Notes: generated by a model not told the origin, from the sequence alone. A DNA stretch of 64,000 bases from an uncultured Prevotellaceae bacterium (GCA_947302275.1 CAMYUW010000005.1:30783-94782); one strand, 5' to 3'; shown: positions 19,101 through 27,478, counted from the stretch's first letter. A program made the numbers and translations.

Positions 19101-19547
19101 ATCAAAGCGGTCATCATTGGTGACCAAATAGACGCCCTTGTCGGCATAGGGGTGCTGCACCTGCAGCTGTTGCATGGCTCCGAAGCGTTTCCATGTGATA
19201 GGTCCCTGGGCGTAGAAGAGGATGCGGTCGCTGGTGCGGACTACAGGCAACTGCGGCAGGTCATCGACATAATTGTCACCCAGCATTGTTTCGCTCAAGG
19301 GTGCGCCACCGTAACCGAACACATGGATCTTGGACAAGTCTGAGCCCAAGCCCCAGCTGCGGGCATCATCGGCGGTAATCTGGTAGATACCACTCTCCTC
19401 CACCGCAATTTTGACCCACTTGCCCGATGCCAGCTTACTGGATGGCGCATAGTAGTCCAGCTCCAATGCATGAAGATTAAAAGCGCAGCAGACTATAACC
19501 AGAACGGGTATAGCCATACGGACGAAATATCTCATCATCTTTCTCAT
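16104..19547 (-). CDS. porU: Type IX secretion system sortase PorU (1147 aa)
   Basis: PorU is the outer-membrane C25-type sortase that removes the C-terminal signal of T9SS cargo and joins cargo to anionic LPS. Signal peptide about 1-27; mature part opens with ELDYYAPSSKLASGKWVKI. The C25 domain at about 400-790 holds His646 (YIGHASTQNW) and Cys680 (AATCEYCRFD), 34 residues apart. The end reads VPRGIYVYRATISTDG then TKSKKLAV, the typical PorU C-terminal domain. Length is close to P. gingivalis PorU (~1158 aa). It is 61 nt behind the phosphopantetheinyl transferase with no promoter motif between, and is followed by a strong terminator. It is clearly distinct from the four tandem paralogs, being the orthologous-type copy. 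Confidence 0.9.
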   Translation of the reverse strand: MRKMMRYFVRMAIPVLVIVCCAFNLHALELDYYAPSSKLASGKWVKIAVEESGIYQITADDARSWGLGSDLSKIHVFGYGGAPLSETMLGDNYVDDLPQLPVVRTSDRILFYAQGPITWKRFGAMQQLQVQHPYADKGVYLVTNDDRFDDIEVAKATNEPAGEVITTFTERLYHEQEIINVGETGRIFLGENFSSNRNQTFKFSLDGRVDQTDVQIMTAFAAKTVGSSSTFALSYNGTPLPTTNSDIIEGEKTNSSHLHYNRKEAIRSFPLDGTNDLNLTVTYSNGGGTLYLARLDYITVNYQRKLELVNGVLAFGIHEASSGSSYRLSGCGSSTRVWDVTRPGAPMQLNATAGEGTLTFSPAVSGRREFIAFNESGNYPHPEFMKSVDNQDIHAELTPDMIILAPSAYLEQARRVAALHERYDNFRVLVLDHEKVFNEFSSGTQDAMAYRRLCKLFYDRGASEDGHRLGYLLLFGNGSYDNRLIGTDASALSYPHLLTWQSQISNTEDDSFTTDDYFGILADESTTADDAPMDIAVGRMIVKDVAEARAAVNKLIKYVTKPSYGSWKNQALFVADDENDGAHMRQSKSMIANMKANGGNEMVYNYVFIDAFDAVSEGGARTYPDARNKMFNTLNEGAVWWNYIGHASTQNWTGEGLLMRSDVENNLFYKHLPVLYAATCEYCRFDNTVLSGGERIFLNANGGAIAVLCPARLAYINENGTLSSALARYVFARDANGRQRRVGDILMLGKNSVNSLSNNKRRFFCVGDPAMRLSYAGYTAQVETINGKPIDKDNLPVFKARQHVEFSGSILDTKGDLATDFNGAIVSTLFGPEQTVITHGYGGSGTPLDTVHYDERTNRLAINVDTVIGGRFTVRVIIPSEVNNEYDNYLTSLINLYAYDRQDTLEARGANSDFYIYGYEDEEVADTIPPRIITLGLNNESFVDGSEINESPLVLATVSDESGVNLSSAGIGHSMTLTLDGVTSYNDVATYYTPLFSDEGTLGSISYQLADLTPGLHSLRLRVWDVYNNVSEKTIQFVVVNGLKPEIAEVYCTGNPARDETSFYVKHDRPDAVVNVTIEVYDMMGRMVWKTVQAGRSDMYTSIPVTWDLIDLGGRRVPRGIYVYRATISTDGVKEATKSKKLAVTGE

Positions 19548-19608
19548 CGATTTTATGTTTTACTATATTAACGCTTTTTCCCTAGTTTTATTGCCCAAAG
19601 GGAGACTT

Positions 19609-20235
19609 TCACGGCACACAGGGGGTAGCAATCGTCAGGTAATGCCCATCAATCTGTCGGCACTCCAAGCGATATCGGTTGTCGCCACACCGTGCCATCA
19701 GGATGGTTTCATCGGCATGAATGACAAATGGTTCCAGAGTAATGCCATCAGTCCAGTCTATAGCGCTGTTGCGCTCAGCCTTGATGATGGCTTCCTTGGC
19801 TGTCCATGCGATGATGTGGGCGGCGAGGTCATTTGGGGCTATAAATTGTTGCTCGTCAGCATTCAGGAACTTGTCACGCACGCGCAATACCTGGCGACGG
19901 TCCATCTGTTCCGCATCGAGGCCAATGACCCGGCTGTCATTGACAGCCAAAGCCACCAATCGAGGCGTATGTGTAATGCTGATATTCGCCGTCTCGCCTT
20001 CAAGCGATGGTGCCCCTTGTGCGTCATGACGCAATGACACACAACGTCCATAGACATGGCGCAACAGCAAGCGCTCGGCCGCTTTCTCGCGCTGGCGCTT
20101 GACTGGCAATTCTGCCAAGTCTTCACATTTCACATCTTGTTCACAGCACAAAGCCAATAACTGCGAGGCCTCTTCCTCAAGGCGCCACACCAGCACTCGC
20201 GTGCCATCAAGATATGTTATTGCATTGATTATCAA
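19609..20235 (-). CDS. Sfp-type 4'-phosphopantetheinyl transferase (208 aa)
   Basis: It transfers phosphopantetheine from CoA to a serine of a carrier protein (ACP/PCP). Visible motifs: ISITHTPRLVALAV at about 95-108, VIGLDAEQMDRR (the Mg2+-binding G-x-D-x-E block) at about 113, and WTAKEAIIKA (W-x-x-K-E-A) at about 153. Length fits the Sfp/EntD class. It is 26 nt downstream of an ABC-2 permease and 61 nt before porU. Bacteroidetes often keep this enzyme as the single holo-ACP synthase of the Sfp type, so placement in an exporter-porU operon may not reflect a shared pathway. Confidence 0.88.
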   Translation of the reverse strand: MIINAITYLDGTRVLVWRLEEEASQLLALCCEQDVKCEDLAELPVKRQREKAAERLLLRHVYGRCVSLRHDAQGAPSLEGETANISITHTPRLVALAVNDSRVIGLDAEQMDRRQVLRVRDKFLNADEQQFIAPNDLAAHIIAWTAKEAIIKAERNSAIDWTDGITLEPFVIHADETILMARCGDNRYRLECRQIDGHYLTIATPCVP

Positions 20236-20261
20236 CCTATTTTATTGCTAACCACCCAAAT

Positions 20262-21533
20262 TCACCCCACGCCATTCTTGGCGAGGTCGATGCGGGTGAG
20301 GATACGCGGATTGTCTTCACTGGCAGCAATCCAGGAACGGTAGCGACGACGGCTGACAAAACGCTCGACCAGATAGGCCAAAATGAACATGACGGGCATC
20401 TGCAACCACATCATCCAGTAGTGATGGGACACCTGATAGAGAGTAGCGCCGTTGGCCTGCATGAGGACATAGCCGTTGCTCATCCATGTGGCGGGCACAC
20501 AGTCGCCCACGACATACCACAGCGGCGACATCAGGTAGCGCGGCCACGATACACCCACGAGGAAGACGAATACCACCGACGAAAAGACGAACAGCAGGAA
20601 CACGCTCTCGCGCTCATTGACAAAGGCCTGCAAGGTCTGGCCCATGAGCGAGACTGTAATGATGAACGGCACGGCCAGGCAGATTATATGCAAGAAGTTG
20701 CCATACTGTGGAAAACCGAACATCAAGGGTACATAGTGCAGCACATAGATGACCGGAATGACATAGACGATCTGATGGCACATCATCTTGCCGATGATGG
20801 TAGCGCTCACGCCTGCTTCAATCGCCATCGGGTCACGCCCACCGTTGCGGCGACGACGCTCGATGCTGCCGCCATGCAGCATAGCAATGCCCAAGATCAT
20901 ACTCTGTTGAAGCACCAGCGGCAGAATAAACAGCAACACAGCGCTGGCAATACCCATTGCAGGATTACCCACAGGCACCTGACGGCTCTCGATAATGCTG
21001 CCACTCATATTGAGCACAGGCTCGACAGTGGCTGCTAAGCGCTCGTTGCCCATGGCTTGGGTGACATTAGTCAGCGCAGTAAACATGGCCTTATAGCGCA
21101 TCATCACGCTCATGTCACAGTAGAGCATCAAGTGTCCCTGCTCGTGGCGTCCTATGCTTTGGCCAAAGTCGCGCGGCACATACAGGATACCATAACAAGC
21201 CTTTTGGTGCATCGCATCCTGGGCTTCCTGCATGTTGGCGGCATAACCCACGATAGCAACCTCCTGAGTGGCATCCAATCGACGGACCAGATCACGGCTC
21301 AAAGCAGTGCGGTTGTCGTCAACGACCACCACAGCCTCGTTGCGCACGACCTCGGGGTTATAAATCAGGGCATACAGCACAGGATAGACCGCATTGAGCA
21401 GCAGGAAAAAGATGACCACACCCTGGTCGCGGAACACAAGCAACAACTCTCGCCCGCACACCCGCAACACCTGGATGCACCAGATGAAAAATCTGCTATG
21501 TTTCAGTTTATCGGTCATATCATCAAGGCACAT
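20262..21533 (-). CDS. ABC-2 type transporter permease (423 aa)
   Basis: Inner-membrane permease with the YhhJ/YbhR-type layout: an N-terminal membrane helix (VVIFFLLLNAVYPVLYALIY, about 38-57), a large periplasmic domain (about 60-190), then five hydrophobic segments, e.g. ASAVLLFILPLVLQQSMIL and VFLLFVFSSVVFVFLVGVSW. It partners the preceding permease and HlyD-type protein. The listed ATG overlaps the previous stop by 11 nt; an internal ATG at 21518 (MTDKLKHS) gives a 418-residue protein and no overlap. Either is possible. No ATP-binding subunit is encoded in the cluster. Confidence 0.88.
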   Translation of the reverse strand: MCLDDMTDKLKHSRFFIWCIQVLRVCGRELLLVFRDQGVVIFFLLLNAVYPVLYALIYNPEVVRNEAVVVVDDNRTALSRDLVRRLDATQEVAIVGYAANMQEAQDAMHQKACYGILYVPRDFGQSIGRHEQGHLMLYCDMSVMMRYKAMFTALTNVTQAMGNERLAATVEPVLNMSGSIIESRQVPVGNPAMGIASAVLLFILPLVLQQSMILGIAMLHGGSIERRRRNGGRDPMAIEAGVSATIIGKMMCHQIVYVIPVIYVLHYVPLMFGFPQYGNFLHIICLAVPFIITVSLMGQTLQAFVNERESVFLLFVFSSVVFVFLVGVSWPRYLMSPLWYVVGDCVPATWMSNGYVLMQANGATLYQVSHHYWMMWLQMPVMFILAYLVERFVSRRRYRSWIAASEDNPRILTRIDLAKNGVG

Positions 21534-22689
21534 AAACGGGATTCATACAATCCTTCTTCAAGTGCCAGGACAGCAACATGGGCAGAATCGTAAATCCAAG
21601 GAGTGCCGCATAATAGAATCGTGAATAGTACAGGTCGACGCCATTCAGGGCCTGATCGACCATAATGAGGAAATAATACTTGATGGGCATCACAAAGCCC
21701 AAGGCCTCTACCCACGGGTACATGGCCTCCTGAGGCAATGAGAAACCAGCAAACGAGAAAGACACCATACCCAGCAGGGTGCACAACATCGTACCATAAC
21801 GGAAGTTAGGCACAAAGCAGAACATCAGCACGGCAAAACTCTGATTGGCCACCACAAGCAGGAACATCGCACTGAGCATATTCCACGGGTTACAATTCAA
21901 CGGGAAGTCATAGCAGCGGTACATCATCCACTGGATGAACCAACCCACTGCGGTGAAAAGTACCGTCTGGGGCACCAACTTACCCACCAGTGCCAGGAAC
22001 ATGCTATCGCCCGAAGTTTTTAACCACTGCCGGCTCAATCCTGACTTCAATTCCATACCCAGCGAGAATGCCGTTACCAGCAGGATAAACAGTGACAGGA
22101 AACAGGGCACAAAAGTCGAGTTCAGGTAGAAATCATAGTTAACAAACGGGTTACCTGGCATGTGGACGTGGGTCTGATAAGGTTGCAATGTAACGGCAAT
22201 CGTCTCGTTAGGCAGGCCCACGGTGCGTAAGGCCGTCTGCACAATGGCTCCGTTGGCCAGTAATGACATGGTCTTGAAACCCTTGTACTGCATGGATGCC
22301 GGAGCATAGTAGGCATAGTTCACATAGTAGCTCACCACGGGCTGACGGCCACCCAGGGCCTCCTCTTCCAGATATTCGGGAAGGAGGAAGAAGCCCATCA
22401 CCTCGCCACGCTGCACTGCATCGCGCGCCTCGGCAAAATCACTATAGCGGTGGCTGATGTTCACCTGTTGTAATCCGTTGAGCGTGCGCAGCACCTGTCG
22501 TGACATAATGCTGTTATCCAGATCGACAATGCCCACGGGCACACGCTGTACACTGCCGCTCTTGATCAGGTCCATCAAGAACCAGCTGCACAGGATGGGC
22601 ATGATAATGATGAGCAGGAAATACATGGGCCTGCGCACGAGCTGTATGCACCCGCGCTTAAATGAACGTCCTATGTATTTCAAAAACAT
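21523..22689 (-). CDS. ABC-2 type transporter permease (388 aa)
   Basis: A paralog of the next permease. One N-terminal helix (MYFLLIIIMPILCSWFLMDL, about 22-41), a periplasmic domain containing the 'VPVGIVDLDNSIMSRQVLR' block typical of the family (core VGIVDLDNS), then hydrophobic helices including FVPCFLSLFILLVTAFSLG and LCTLLGMVSFSFAGFSLP. It starts 23 nt after the hlyD-like gene. With the other genes of the cluster it would form a tripartite exporter spanning both membranes; the substrate is unknown. Confidence 0.88.
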   Translation of the reverse strand: MFLKYIGRSFKRGCIQLVRRPMYFLLIIIMPILCSWFLMDLIKSGSVQRVPVGIVDLDNSIMSRQVLRTLNGLQQVNISHRYSDFAEARDAVQRGEVMGFFLLPEYLEEEALGGRQPVVSYYVNYAYYAPASMQYKGFKTMSLLANGAIVQTALRTVGLPNETIAVTLQPYQTHVHMPGNPFVNYDFYLNSTFVPCFLSLFILLVTAFSLGMELKSGLSRQWLKTSGDSMFLALVGKLVPQTVLFTAVGWFIQWMMYRCYDFPLNCNPWNMLSAMFLLVVANQSFAVLMFCFVPNFRYGTMLCTLLGMVSFSFAGFSLPQEAMYPWVEALGFVMPIKYYFLIMVDQALNGVDLYYSRFYYAALLGFTILPMLLSWHLKKDCMNPVYVP

Positions 22690-22712
22690 CTGTTTCAGTT
22701 TTCAGAGAGTCC

Positions 22713-23723
22713 TTATTTCTCGAGAAGCACCGACATGCCGGGACGCAGATTGGGCACCTTGCTGGTGGGACGCATCCTCACCTCAAAGGTCTTGCTATCG
22801 TATTGACCCTGAGCCTTAGCGGCCTGCCAGGTGGCATAACTGCCCATGTCATGGATATAATAAACCGACATCTTGACAGGCTGATTGTTCAGTGCAGGAA
22901 TGCGCACATTGACTTCCTTGCCCATGGGCAGGTCATTCAACATCTCCTCACGGACGCTGAAGCTCACCCACATGTCATCCAACTTGGCAATCGACATGAC
23001 AGGTGTTCCCATGGCCACGAGTTCACCCTCCTGGGGATAAATTTCGCTCACCTCGCCGTCACAGGGAGCCACAAGCACCTGATCTTCAAGAATGCTCTCC
23101 ACTTCCATAACGGTACCACGTGCTGCATTGGCCATACTCTTGGCAGCGTTCTTATCCTCCTGTTGGGCACCCTTCACAGCCATGTCATACTGGGCTTTGG
23201 CGGCCTTGACCTGTGCAGTCGCAGCGTCGTAAGCGGCTTTAGCCTCATCCCTTTTCTGCTGGGTGGCGACACCCTGCTTGAAAAGGTTCTCAACACGCTG
23301 GTAGGTCTTCTCGGCAATGGTCTGTGCAGCAATCGCCTGCTGCCACATGTTGTAAGCGCCCTGCTTCAACTCCTCACGGGTGCCGCGTGCAGCCTTCTGG
23401 TCCTGTGAAGCAGCGGCCTGCTGCATCTGCTTGGCCTGGTAATACTTGGCATCGACCGTACTGGAATAGATGCTCACCAGTTTGTCGCCCTTGTGTACGG
23501 TATCGCCCTCATGGACATAGAAGTGTACGATTCGTCCGGGAAGCTTGCCACTCACACGTACGGCGTCACAGTCGGCTTGACCTTGAGTAATGGTGTCGGC
23601 AGGATGAATGAGCAGGATGCCCACGATGGCGATACATACCATCACCAACGCAAACACTGCAAGCGCTGCAAGCAACGCTTTATCCTTCTTGCGCACCACG
23701 GTTCTTTGTTCGTCTTTTTCCAT
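22713..23723 (-). CDS. HlyD-family periplasmic adaptor (membrane fusion) protein (336 aa)
   Basis: Links an inner-membrane transporter to an outer-membrane TolC channel. A basic N-terminus precedes one membrane helix (LLAALAVFALVMVCIAIVGILL, about 14-35). A lipoyl-like half-motif follows (GRIVHFYVHEGDTVHKGDKL, about 60-80), then an alanine/glutamine-rich coiled coil (about 95-210), the second lipoyl half (VLVAPCDGEVSEIYPQEGELV) and a beta-barrel part (MWVSFSVREEML). The order matches EmrA/YhiI-type adaptors. Gaps are 23 nt to the permease and 67 nt to the tolC-like gene. Confidence 0.9.
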   Translation of the reverse strand: MEKDEQRTVVRKKDKALLAALAVFALVMVCIAIVGILLIHPADTITQGQADCDAVRVSGKLPGRIVHFYVHEGDTVHKGDKLVSIYSSTVDAKYYQAKQMQQAAASQDQKAARGTREELKQGAYNMWQQAIAAQTIAEKTYQRVENLFKQGVATQQKRDEAKAAYDAATAQVKAAKAQYDMAVKGAQQEDKNAAKSMANAARGTVMEVESILEDQVLVAPCDGEVSEIYPQEGELVAMGTPVMSIAKLDDMWVSFSVREEMLNDLPMGKEVNVRIPALNNQPVKMSVYYIHDMGSYATWQAAKAQGQYDSKTFEVRMRPTSKVPNLRPGMSVLLEK

Positions 23724-23790
23724 AATATTTTCGTTTTAAGTTTTTTCCTGACATTATACCTGGATGATCTATAGAATCCAGAGATTATTG

Positions 23791-25221
23791 CTAATAACTC
23801 ATATTGCCCATGACCTTATCAAGAAACTCGCGGGTCATCTGCAAGTCAATTTCAGCATCGATTTTCTCACTGTTGGCCTTGAGCCATGCGGTCTGTGCAG
23901 CAAGCACCTCATCAATGGTGCCCATGCCTTCCCTGAAAGCGATACCGGCAATGCGCAGGTTCTCATCGGCTTGAGCAAGATTGGCCTTTGTAGCGTCGAA
24001 TGTCTTGTACGCTTCCTGATGACGGAACGCTGCCTGACTGATCTGCAAAGCGATTTTTTCTTTGGCTTCGTCCAGTTCGAGGCGTTTGACGTTAGCTTCT
24101 ACTTGAGCAACCTTGACCTTGTTGCTCAATCCGCCCCAGTGCCACAGGGGAACCTTGAGCATCGCGCCCACGCTGAAAGCAGCGCCAAAGCGGTTTTCGA
24201 AGCCGTTATAGCTATTGGGGTTGGTTGCGTGCAAGGCGGCTACAGCGGCAAGTTTAGGCATCATCTCGCTGCGGGCTACCTTCACTTGTTTGTCATAGAT
24301 TTTGGTAGCCAATTCCAGCGAGCGCACGTCGTGGCGCTTGCTATAGACCTCATCCAGATTGTAATTGGTGGGAGCCAAAGCGATATTCAACTCGTCCCGA
24401 CCTTCGTCAGCAAGGGTCATTTGAGTGTTAACAGGCAGACCGCAGAGCTGAGCCAGGAGCATGCGCGACAGTGTCACACCGTTATCGACCTTGGTCATGT
24501 CCACGTTGGCCTCGTTTAGTTTCACATCCACGGCAAGCTGGTTGGCACGCGTAGCGACACCCTCACCGACCATGGCCTTGACATCATCGTCAAGTTTCTG
24601 GACCAATTCAACGTAACTGCGGGCCAGCTTCTGTTTAGCACACAATGAGACCACCTGCCAATATGCGGCATCCACATTATAAATGACATCCTCAACCTTA
24701 CTCTCACGCATCTCATTGGCGAGTTGCTGAGCCAATTCGGTAATCTGGTTCATGGCCGTGATTTTGCCGCCCATGTAGATGGGTTGGGTCACCGTCAAGG
24801 CTCCGCCCATCAGGTTGTGGATGTTAAAGGTGAGACCACTCTTGGGCAACAAGGCAACTGTCGAGGGTACATACTGACCATTCACCTGCAAAGGTGCTCC
24901 CGTTCGGGGGTCAATGACCAAGTTGTAGTCGTAGGCACCCGTCTGCAAGTTGAACGATTTGGTGGGGAGCATCTGGTCCTCCTTGATCAGAGACATCTTG
25001 CGCGAATTGTAGATATAGCCGGCGCTGAAGTCAAATTGCGGCAAATAGGCCGCGGCAGCCTCCTTGCGCTGGTAGCCTGCTTTCTCGATGGCAAGCGATG
25101 CCTGCTTGATTTCCTTGTTGTTGTTCAATGCCATGTAACGACAAGAATCAAGTGTCACCACTTGAGCCAGTCCCGTCACGGCAAATAATGTGCATATAAG
25201 AGTTAAAATGATACTACGCAT
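23791..25221 (-). CDS. TolC-family outer-membrane efflux protein (476 aa)
   Basis: Outer-membrane channel of the exporter. Signal peptide MRSIILTLICTLFAVTGLAQ (residues 1-20). Two repeated helical-hairpin halves follow, each opening with the family's alpha-barrel pattern (e.g. LDSCRYMALNNNKEIKQASLAIEKA at 24-48, shown by its core LDSCRYMALNNN), and the second half carries LPLWHWGG-like residues (KVPLWHWGGLSNKV). I reject the longer in-frame extension to 25572: it lacks a signal peptide and runs through a terminator and promoter. The ATG at 25221 gives a clean signal peptide. First gene of the exporter-PPTase-porU operon. Confidence 0.9.
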   Translation of the reverse strand: MRSIILTLICTLFAVTGLAQVVTLDSCRYMALNNNKEIKQASLAIEKAGYQRKEAAAAYLPQFDFSAGYIYNSRKMSLIKEDQMLPTKSFNLQTGAYDYNLVIDPRTGAPLQVNGQYVPSTVALLPKSGLTFNIHNLMGGALTVTQPIYMGGKITAMNQITELAQQLANEMRESKVEDVIYNVDAAYWQVVSLCAKQKLARSYVELVQKLDDDVKAMVGEGVATRANQLAVDVKLNEANVDMTKVDNGVTLSRMLLAQLCGLPVNTQMTLADEGRDELNIALAPTNYNLDEVYSKRHDVRSLELATKIYDKQVKVARSEMMPKLAAVAALHATNPNSYNGFENRFGAAFSVGAMLKVPLWHWGGLSNKVKVAQVEANVKRLELDEAKEKIALQISQAAFRHQEAYKTFDATKANLAQADENLRIAGIAFREGMGTIDEVLAAQTAWLKANSEKIDAEIDLQMTREFLDKVMGNMSY

Positions 25222-25254
25222 TACTACTTCAATAATTGGTCTGTTTTCTGGATG

Positions 25255-25262
25255 CAAAAATA
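25255..25262 (-). promoter_or_regulatory. -7 element of the exporter-porU operon
   Basis: Minus-strand TATTTTTG lies 33 nt before the tolC-like ATG and just after the terminator of the upstream gene. No clear -33 box. The five gaps downstream to porU show no further -7 motif on this strand. Confidence 0.45.
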
Positions 25263-25282
25263 CAACATATTTCATTAACGAG

Positions 25283-25329
25283 AAAAAACTGCTCCAAATT
25301 TTCCACAATTGGTGAAATTTGGAACAGTT
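25283..25329 (-). terminator. Intrinsic terminator of the DUF3108 gene
   Basis: Arms 25287-25301 and 25315-25329 pair over 15 bp with one mismatch. On the minus strand the hairpin is followed by TTTTTT (complement of 25283-25288). It lies about 50 nt after the DUF3108 stop. Confidence 0.8.
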
Positions 25330-25378
25330 ATTAGTTTCTGCCTCATTGCCCTTGCGGCTGACAGGCAAAGCCTGACGT

Positions 25379-26122
25379 CTAATTCTTGTAATAGCACTTG
25401 ACCTCGCCAACGGGCAGTTTTCCCACGAGAAGCAGTGGAATACGGTCGGCCTCGGTTGACATCCATGCGGTGAGATCATCGCTGGATTGCTTGCCACCCT
25501 TCTGCGTGAACTTGAAGGTAATGCGGTGGGCCCTGCGCTTGCTGCCGTCACGCATCTTGATGGTTTCCACACCTTTGTAATTGATCGTGAGGTACTCTTT
25601 CTCCTTGCCCGAGAAAATGATTGTCGTGTAATTCTTGTTACGGCTCAACTCGTCATAATCCAGGTTGCGCAACATGTAAAACACACTCAACATATCATAG
25701 GCTTGAGACTTGGCGCTCAGGTCAATTGTGGTTGTGCCACCCTTGCGGTAACGCGTGCAATGGGCATTGGTGTGGCTATAGTTATATGAGAACTTGACCA
25801 CATCACGGGCATAGTAATCCTTCTCGTGGGTGAGTTTCTCATAGAGCTGAGGACGCAAGTTTGCATCCATGGTACACTTGAGGGTATCACGCACGGGATA
25901 GACTTTGTCGGCCCAAGAACGCGTCTTGCCGGTTAGTTGCGCTTTGTAGCCATTACCCGACTTGCGCAAGCTCAAAGTAGCATCACCAGCATGTTTCCAA
26001 ATCATACCCCAGTGATACACAATCTCATAGTTGAGGGTCTCGTTAGGAAATTCCCTTGCCATCAACTGCTGCGGCAATACTAGTGCCACCATGAGCGATA
26101 CAATAGTCAATAATCTTTTCAT
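25379..26122 (-). CDS. DUF3108 family periplasmic/secreted protein (247 aa)
   Basis: The signal peptide is at about 1-22 (LLTIVSLMVALVLPQQLMA). The mature part (FPNETLNYEIVYHWGMIWKHAGDATLSL, key NETLNYEIVYHWG) and the repeated beta-strand pattern match DUF3108, a family of predicted lipocalin-like or beta-barrel periplasmic proteins of unknown function. I set the start at the ATG at 26122 (MKRLLTIVS), which gives a proper signal peptide; the upstream in-frame ATG at 26182 would bury it. It ends in its own terminator, so it is separate from the exporter operon downstream. Confidence 0.8.
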   Translation of the reverse strand: MKRLLTIVSLMVALVLPQQLMAREFPNETLNYEIVYHWGMIWKHAGDATLSLRKSGNGYKAQLTGKTRSWADKVYPVRDTLKCTMDANLRPQLYEKLTHEKDYYARDVVKFSYNYSHTNAHCTRYRKGGTTTIDLSAKSQAYDMLSVFYMLRNLDYDELSRNKNYTTIIFSGKEKEYLTINYKGVETIKMRDGSKRRAHRITFKFTQKGGKQSSDDLTAWMSTEADRIPLLLVGKLPVGEVKCYYKN

Positions 26123-26210
26123 CGTGTAACTGTTGATTAAAAATTTCCTTTTAGACCACAATTTATGCCAGAGGTTTAACACACCACCTCAAGCGACGCC
26201 AATAGTCTCC

Positions 26211-26840
26211 TTAACGCCTTACTGCCACTTTGCGGCTGGAACGGCGGCCATCAGGACCTGTAGTGACCTGGATGCTGACAGACACACTGTCGGGCGAGAC
26301 AATGGGTTGACCCGACAAGTTGAAGTATTGCTCTTTAAAGGGCTGGCCATCTTCAGGCACCGTCATGATGGAAGCAGCGGGAACAGTCACCGTAGTCGTA
26401 TCGTCATCAAACACAATGCTTCTGTTATTCATGGTTGACCCTAACTGCCTCCACAGGATAATCTCACCACCAGTGAAGTTTGGATCGGCCTTGAACGTAA
26501 CAGTCATGATGGCAGCCGTGTCGGGCGGGAAGCAGATGGACCCCTGAGGATACATGCCCAAAGTCCACACACCGTTCTTCAGGTTAGAGAACATAACCAT
26601 AAAATACTTCTCCAACGAATATTCGGTCAACTCCTTTTCAATCAAGTTTAGCCCCAAAGGCAATGACATGTTGAACTGAATGCCGCGCGTGGGATCGGAG
26701 TTAGCCATCATAACGGGCAACGTCACAGTCGAGTCAGGGCAGATTTCAAAATCCTCGATATATACCACATTGCGCTGAGCAAGGGCACCCAACGCCATCA
26801 TCAATGCCATTACAGCAGCAAAAGCCTGTTTCATCATCAA
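26211..26840 (-). CDS. Small secreted protein with cohesin-like domain (209 aa)
   Basis: Signal peptide about 1-21 (AVMALMMALGALAQ; ATG at 26840, with Met2 and Met3 as alternatives). Residues ~28-150 have the cohesin/CBM2-like jelly-roll pattern: STVTLPVMMANSDPTRGIQF (spacing as in 'V.VPV...N...V.G.QF'), LPLGLNLIE, then TAAIMTVTFKADPNFTGG and a final strand. Cohesins bind dockerins. The tail (EQYFNLSGQPIV then RRSSRKVAVRR) resembles the short C-terminal block seen in many secreted Bacteroidales proteins. Five dockerin-type proteins lie 1-12 kb away. Assignment as a cohesin is by eye; other Ig-like folds remain possible. Confidence 0.6.
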   Translation of the reverse strand: MMMKQAFAAVMALMMALGALAQRNVVYIEDFEICPDSTVTLPVMMANSDPTRGIQFNMSLPLGLNLIEKELTEYSLEKYFMVMFSNLKNGVWTLGMYPQGSICFPPDTAAIMTVTFKADPNFTGGEIILWRQLGSTMNNRSIVFDDDTTTVTVPAASIMTVPEDGQPFKEQYFNLSGQPIVSPDSVSVSIQVTTGPDGRRSSRKVAVRR

Positions 26841-26865
26841 TCAGATTAATTGTTAACTTGCGGCA

Positions 26866-26873
26866 CAAAGATA
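26866..26873 (-). promoter_or_regulatory. -7 element of the cohesin-like gene
   Basis: Minus-strand TATCTTTG lies 25 nt before the ATG at 26840. It is part of a divergent promoter region with 26938-26968. Confidence 0.5.
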
Positions 26874-26937
26874 CAACAACTTCTCCACAATGCAGCCAAG
26901 GAAAAATAGCACAAAATGTGAAACTTCGTTAAAATAC

Positions 26938-26968
26938 TTGACATAACACCAATAATATTGTAATTTTG
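26938..26968 (+). promoter_or_regulatory. Promoter of the 27002 gene
   Basis: TTG at 26938-26940 and TAATTTTG at 26961-26968, separated by 20 nt, fit the Bacteroidetes -33/-7 spacing. Because the -7 box covers 26966, a start there can be excluded; translation probably begins at 27002. Confidence 0.6.
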
Positions 26969-27001
26969 CAACATCAGAATTATTGTTTTACCATTTATAC
27001 C

Positions 27002-27478
27002 ATGATTGACATGAAAACTGTGATTGAACACCGCGAGTTATGCCAGCAGCGGGACAAGGAATTTCTGGCATTATATCACCCCACCCTGGATGCCCTGCTC
27101 AGACAGGGCATGGAAGCAGGCCAGGCACGACGTGCCGCCGTGGACTTCACCATCGCCAACGGTCATCCTCATTACCACGTGAACCATGAGCGGGCCTATC
27201 GCTGCGTGTGCCACCTGCTAGCAGCTAAAGACAAAAAAGGGGCGGGCGCCCTCACCTGCCGCACCACCGCGGCCATGAAGCTTCCCAAAAATCGGTTGCG
27301 CCGCCAGATGTGGTATGAGATCACCCAGCGAGTCGGCCTCTTGACCAAGCAAGGCCTGAGCGTCGAGAAAGCCATCGACCACGTGCTGGAGCACTGCCGA
27401 GCATCGCGATTCTTTATCTCTCCTGCCACTGCCATTACCAAAATCTGCACCTCGGCACGTGCACGTGCGCTACGTTAA
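27002..27478 (+). CDS. Unrecognised protein, helical, basic (158 aa)
   Basis: I do not recognise the family. The protein has no signal peptide or membrane helix, so it is probably cytoplasmic. It is rich in predicted helix, His, Cys and Arg: YHVNHERAYRCVCHLLAAK at about 60-78, then a basic stretch KLPKNRLRRQMWYEI and a final SRFFISPATAITKIC. The His/Cys cluster could bind metal and the basic part nucleic acid, but no known motif is complete. Starts at ATG 27002 (or Met4 at 27011), downstream of its promoter. The next gene follows after 59 nt, so the two probably form an operon. It may be a remnant of a mobile element, but nothing nearby proves this. Confidence 0.65.
   Translation: MIDMKTVIEHRELCQQRDKEFLALYHPTLDALLRQGMEAGQARRAAVDFTIANGHPHYHVNHERAYRCVCHLLAAKDKKGAGALTCRTTAAMKLPKNRLRRQMWYEITQRVGLLTKQGLSVEKAIDHVLEHCRASRFFISPATAITKICTSARARALR

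Noticed and set aside
20262..22689. Frameshifted single permease
   Set aside because: The two permease genes overlap slightly, but each encodes a full ABC-2 permease with its own periplasmic domain, so they are paralogs and not halves of a broken gene.
25222..25572. Long N-terminal extension of the TolC-like protein
   Set aside because: It runs through the DUF3108 terminator and the probable promoter, and hides a clean signal peptide starting at 25221.
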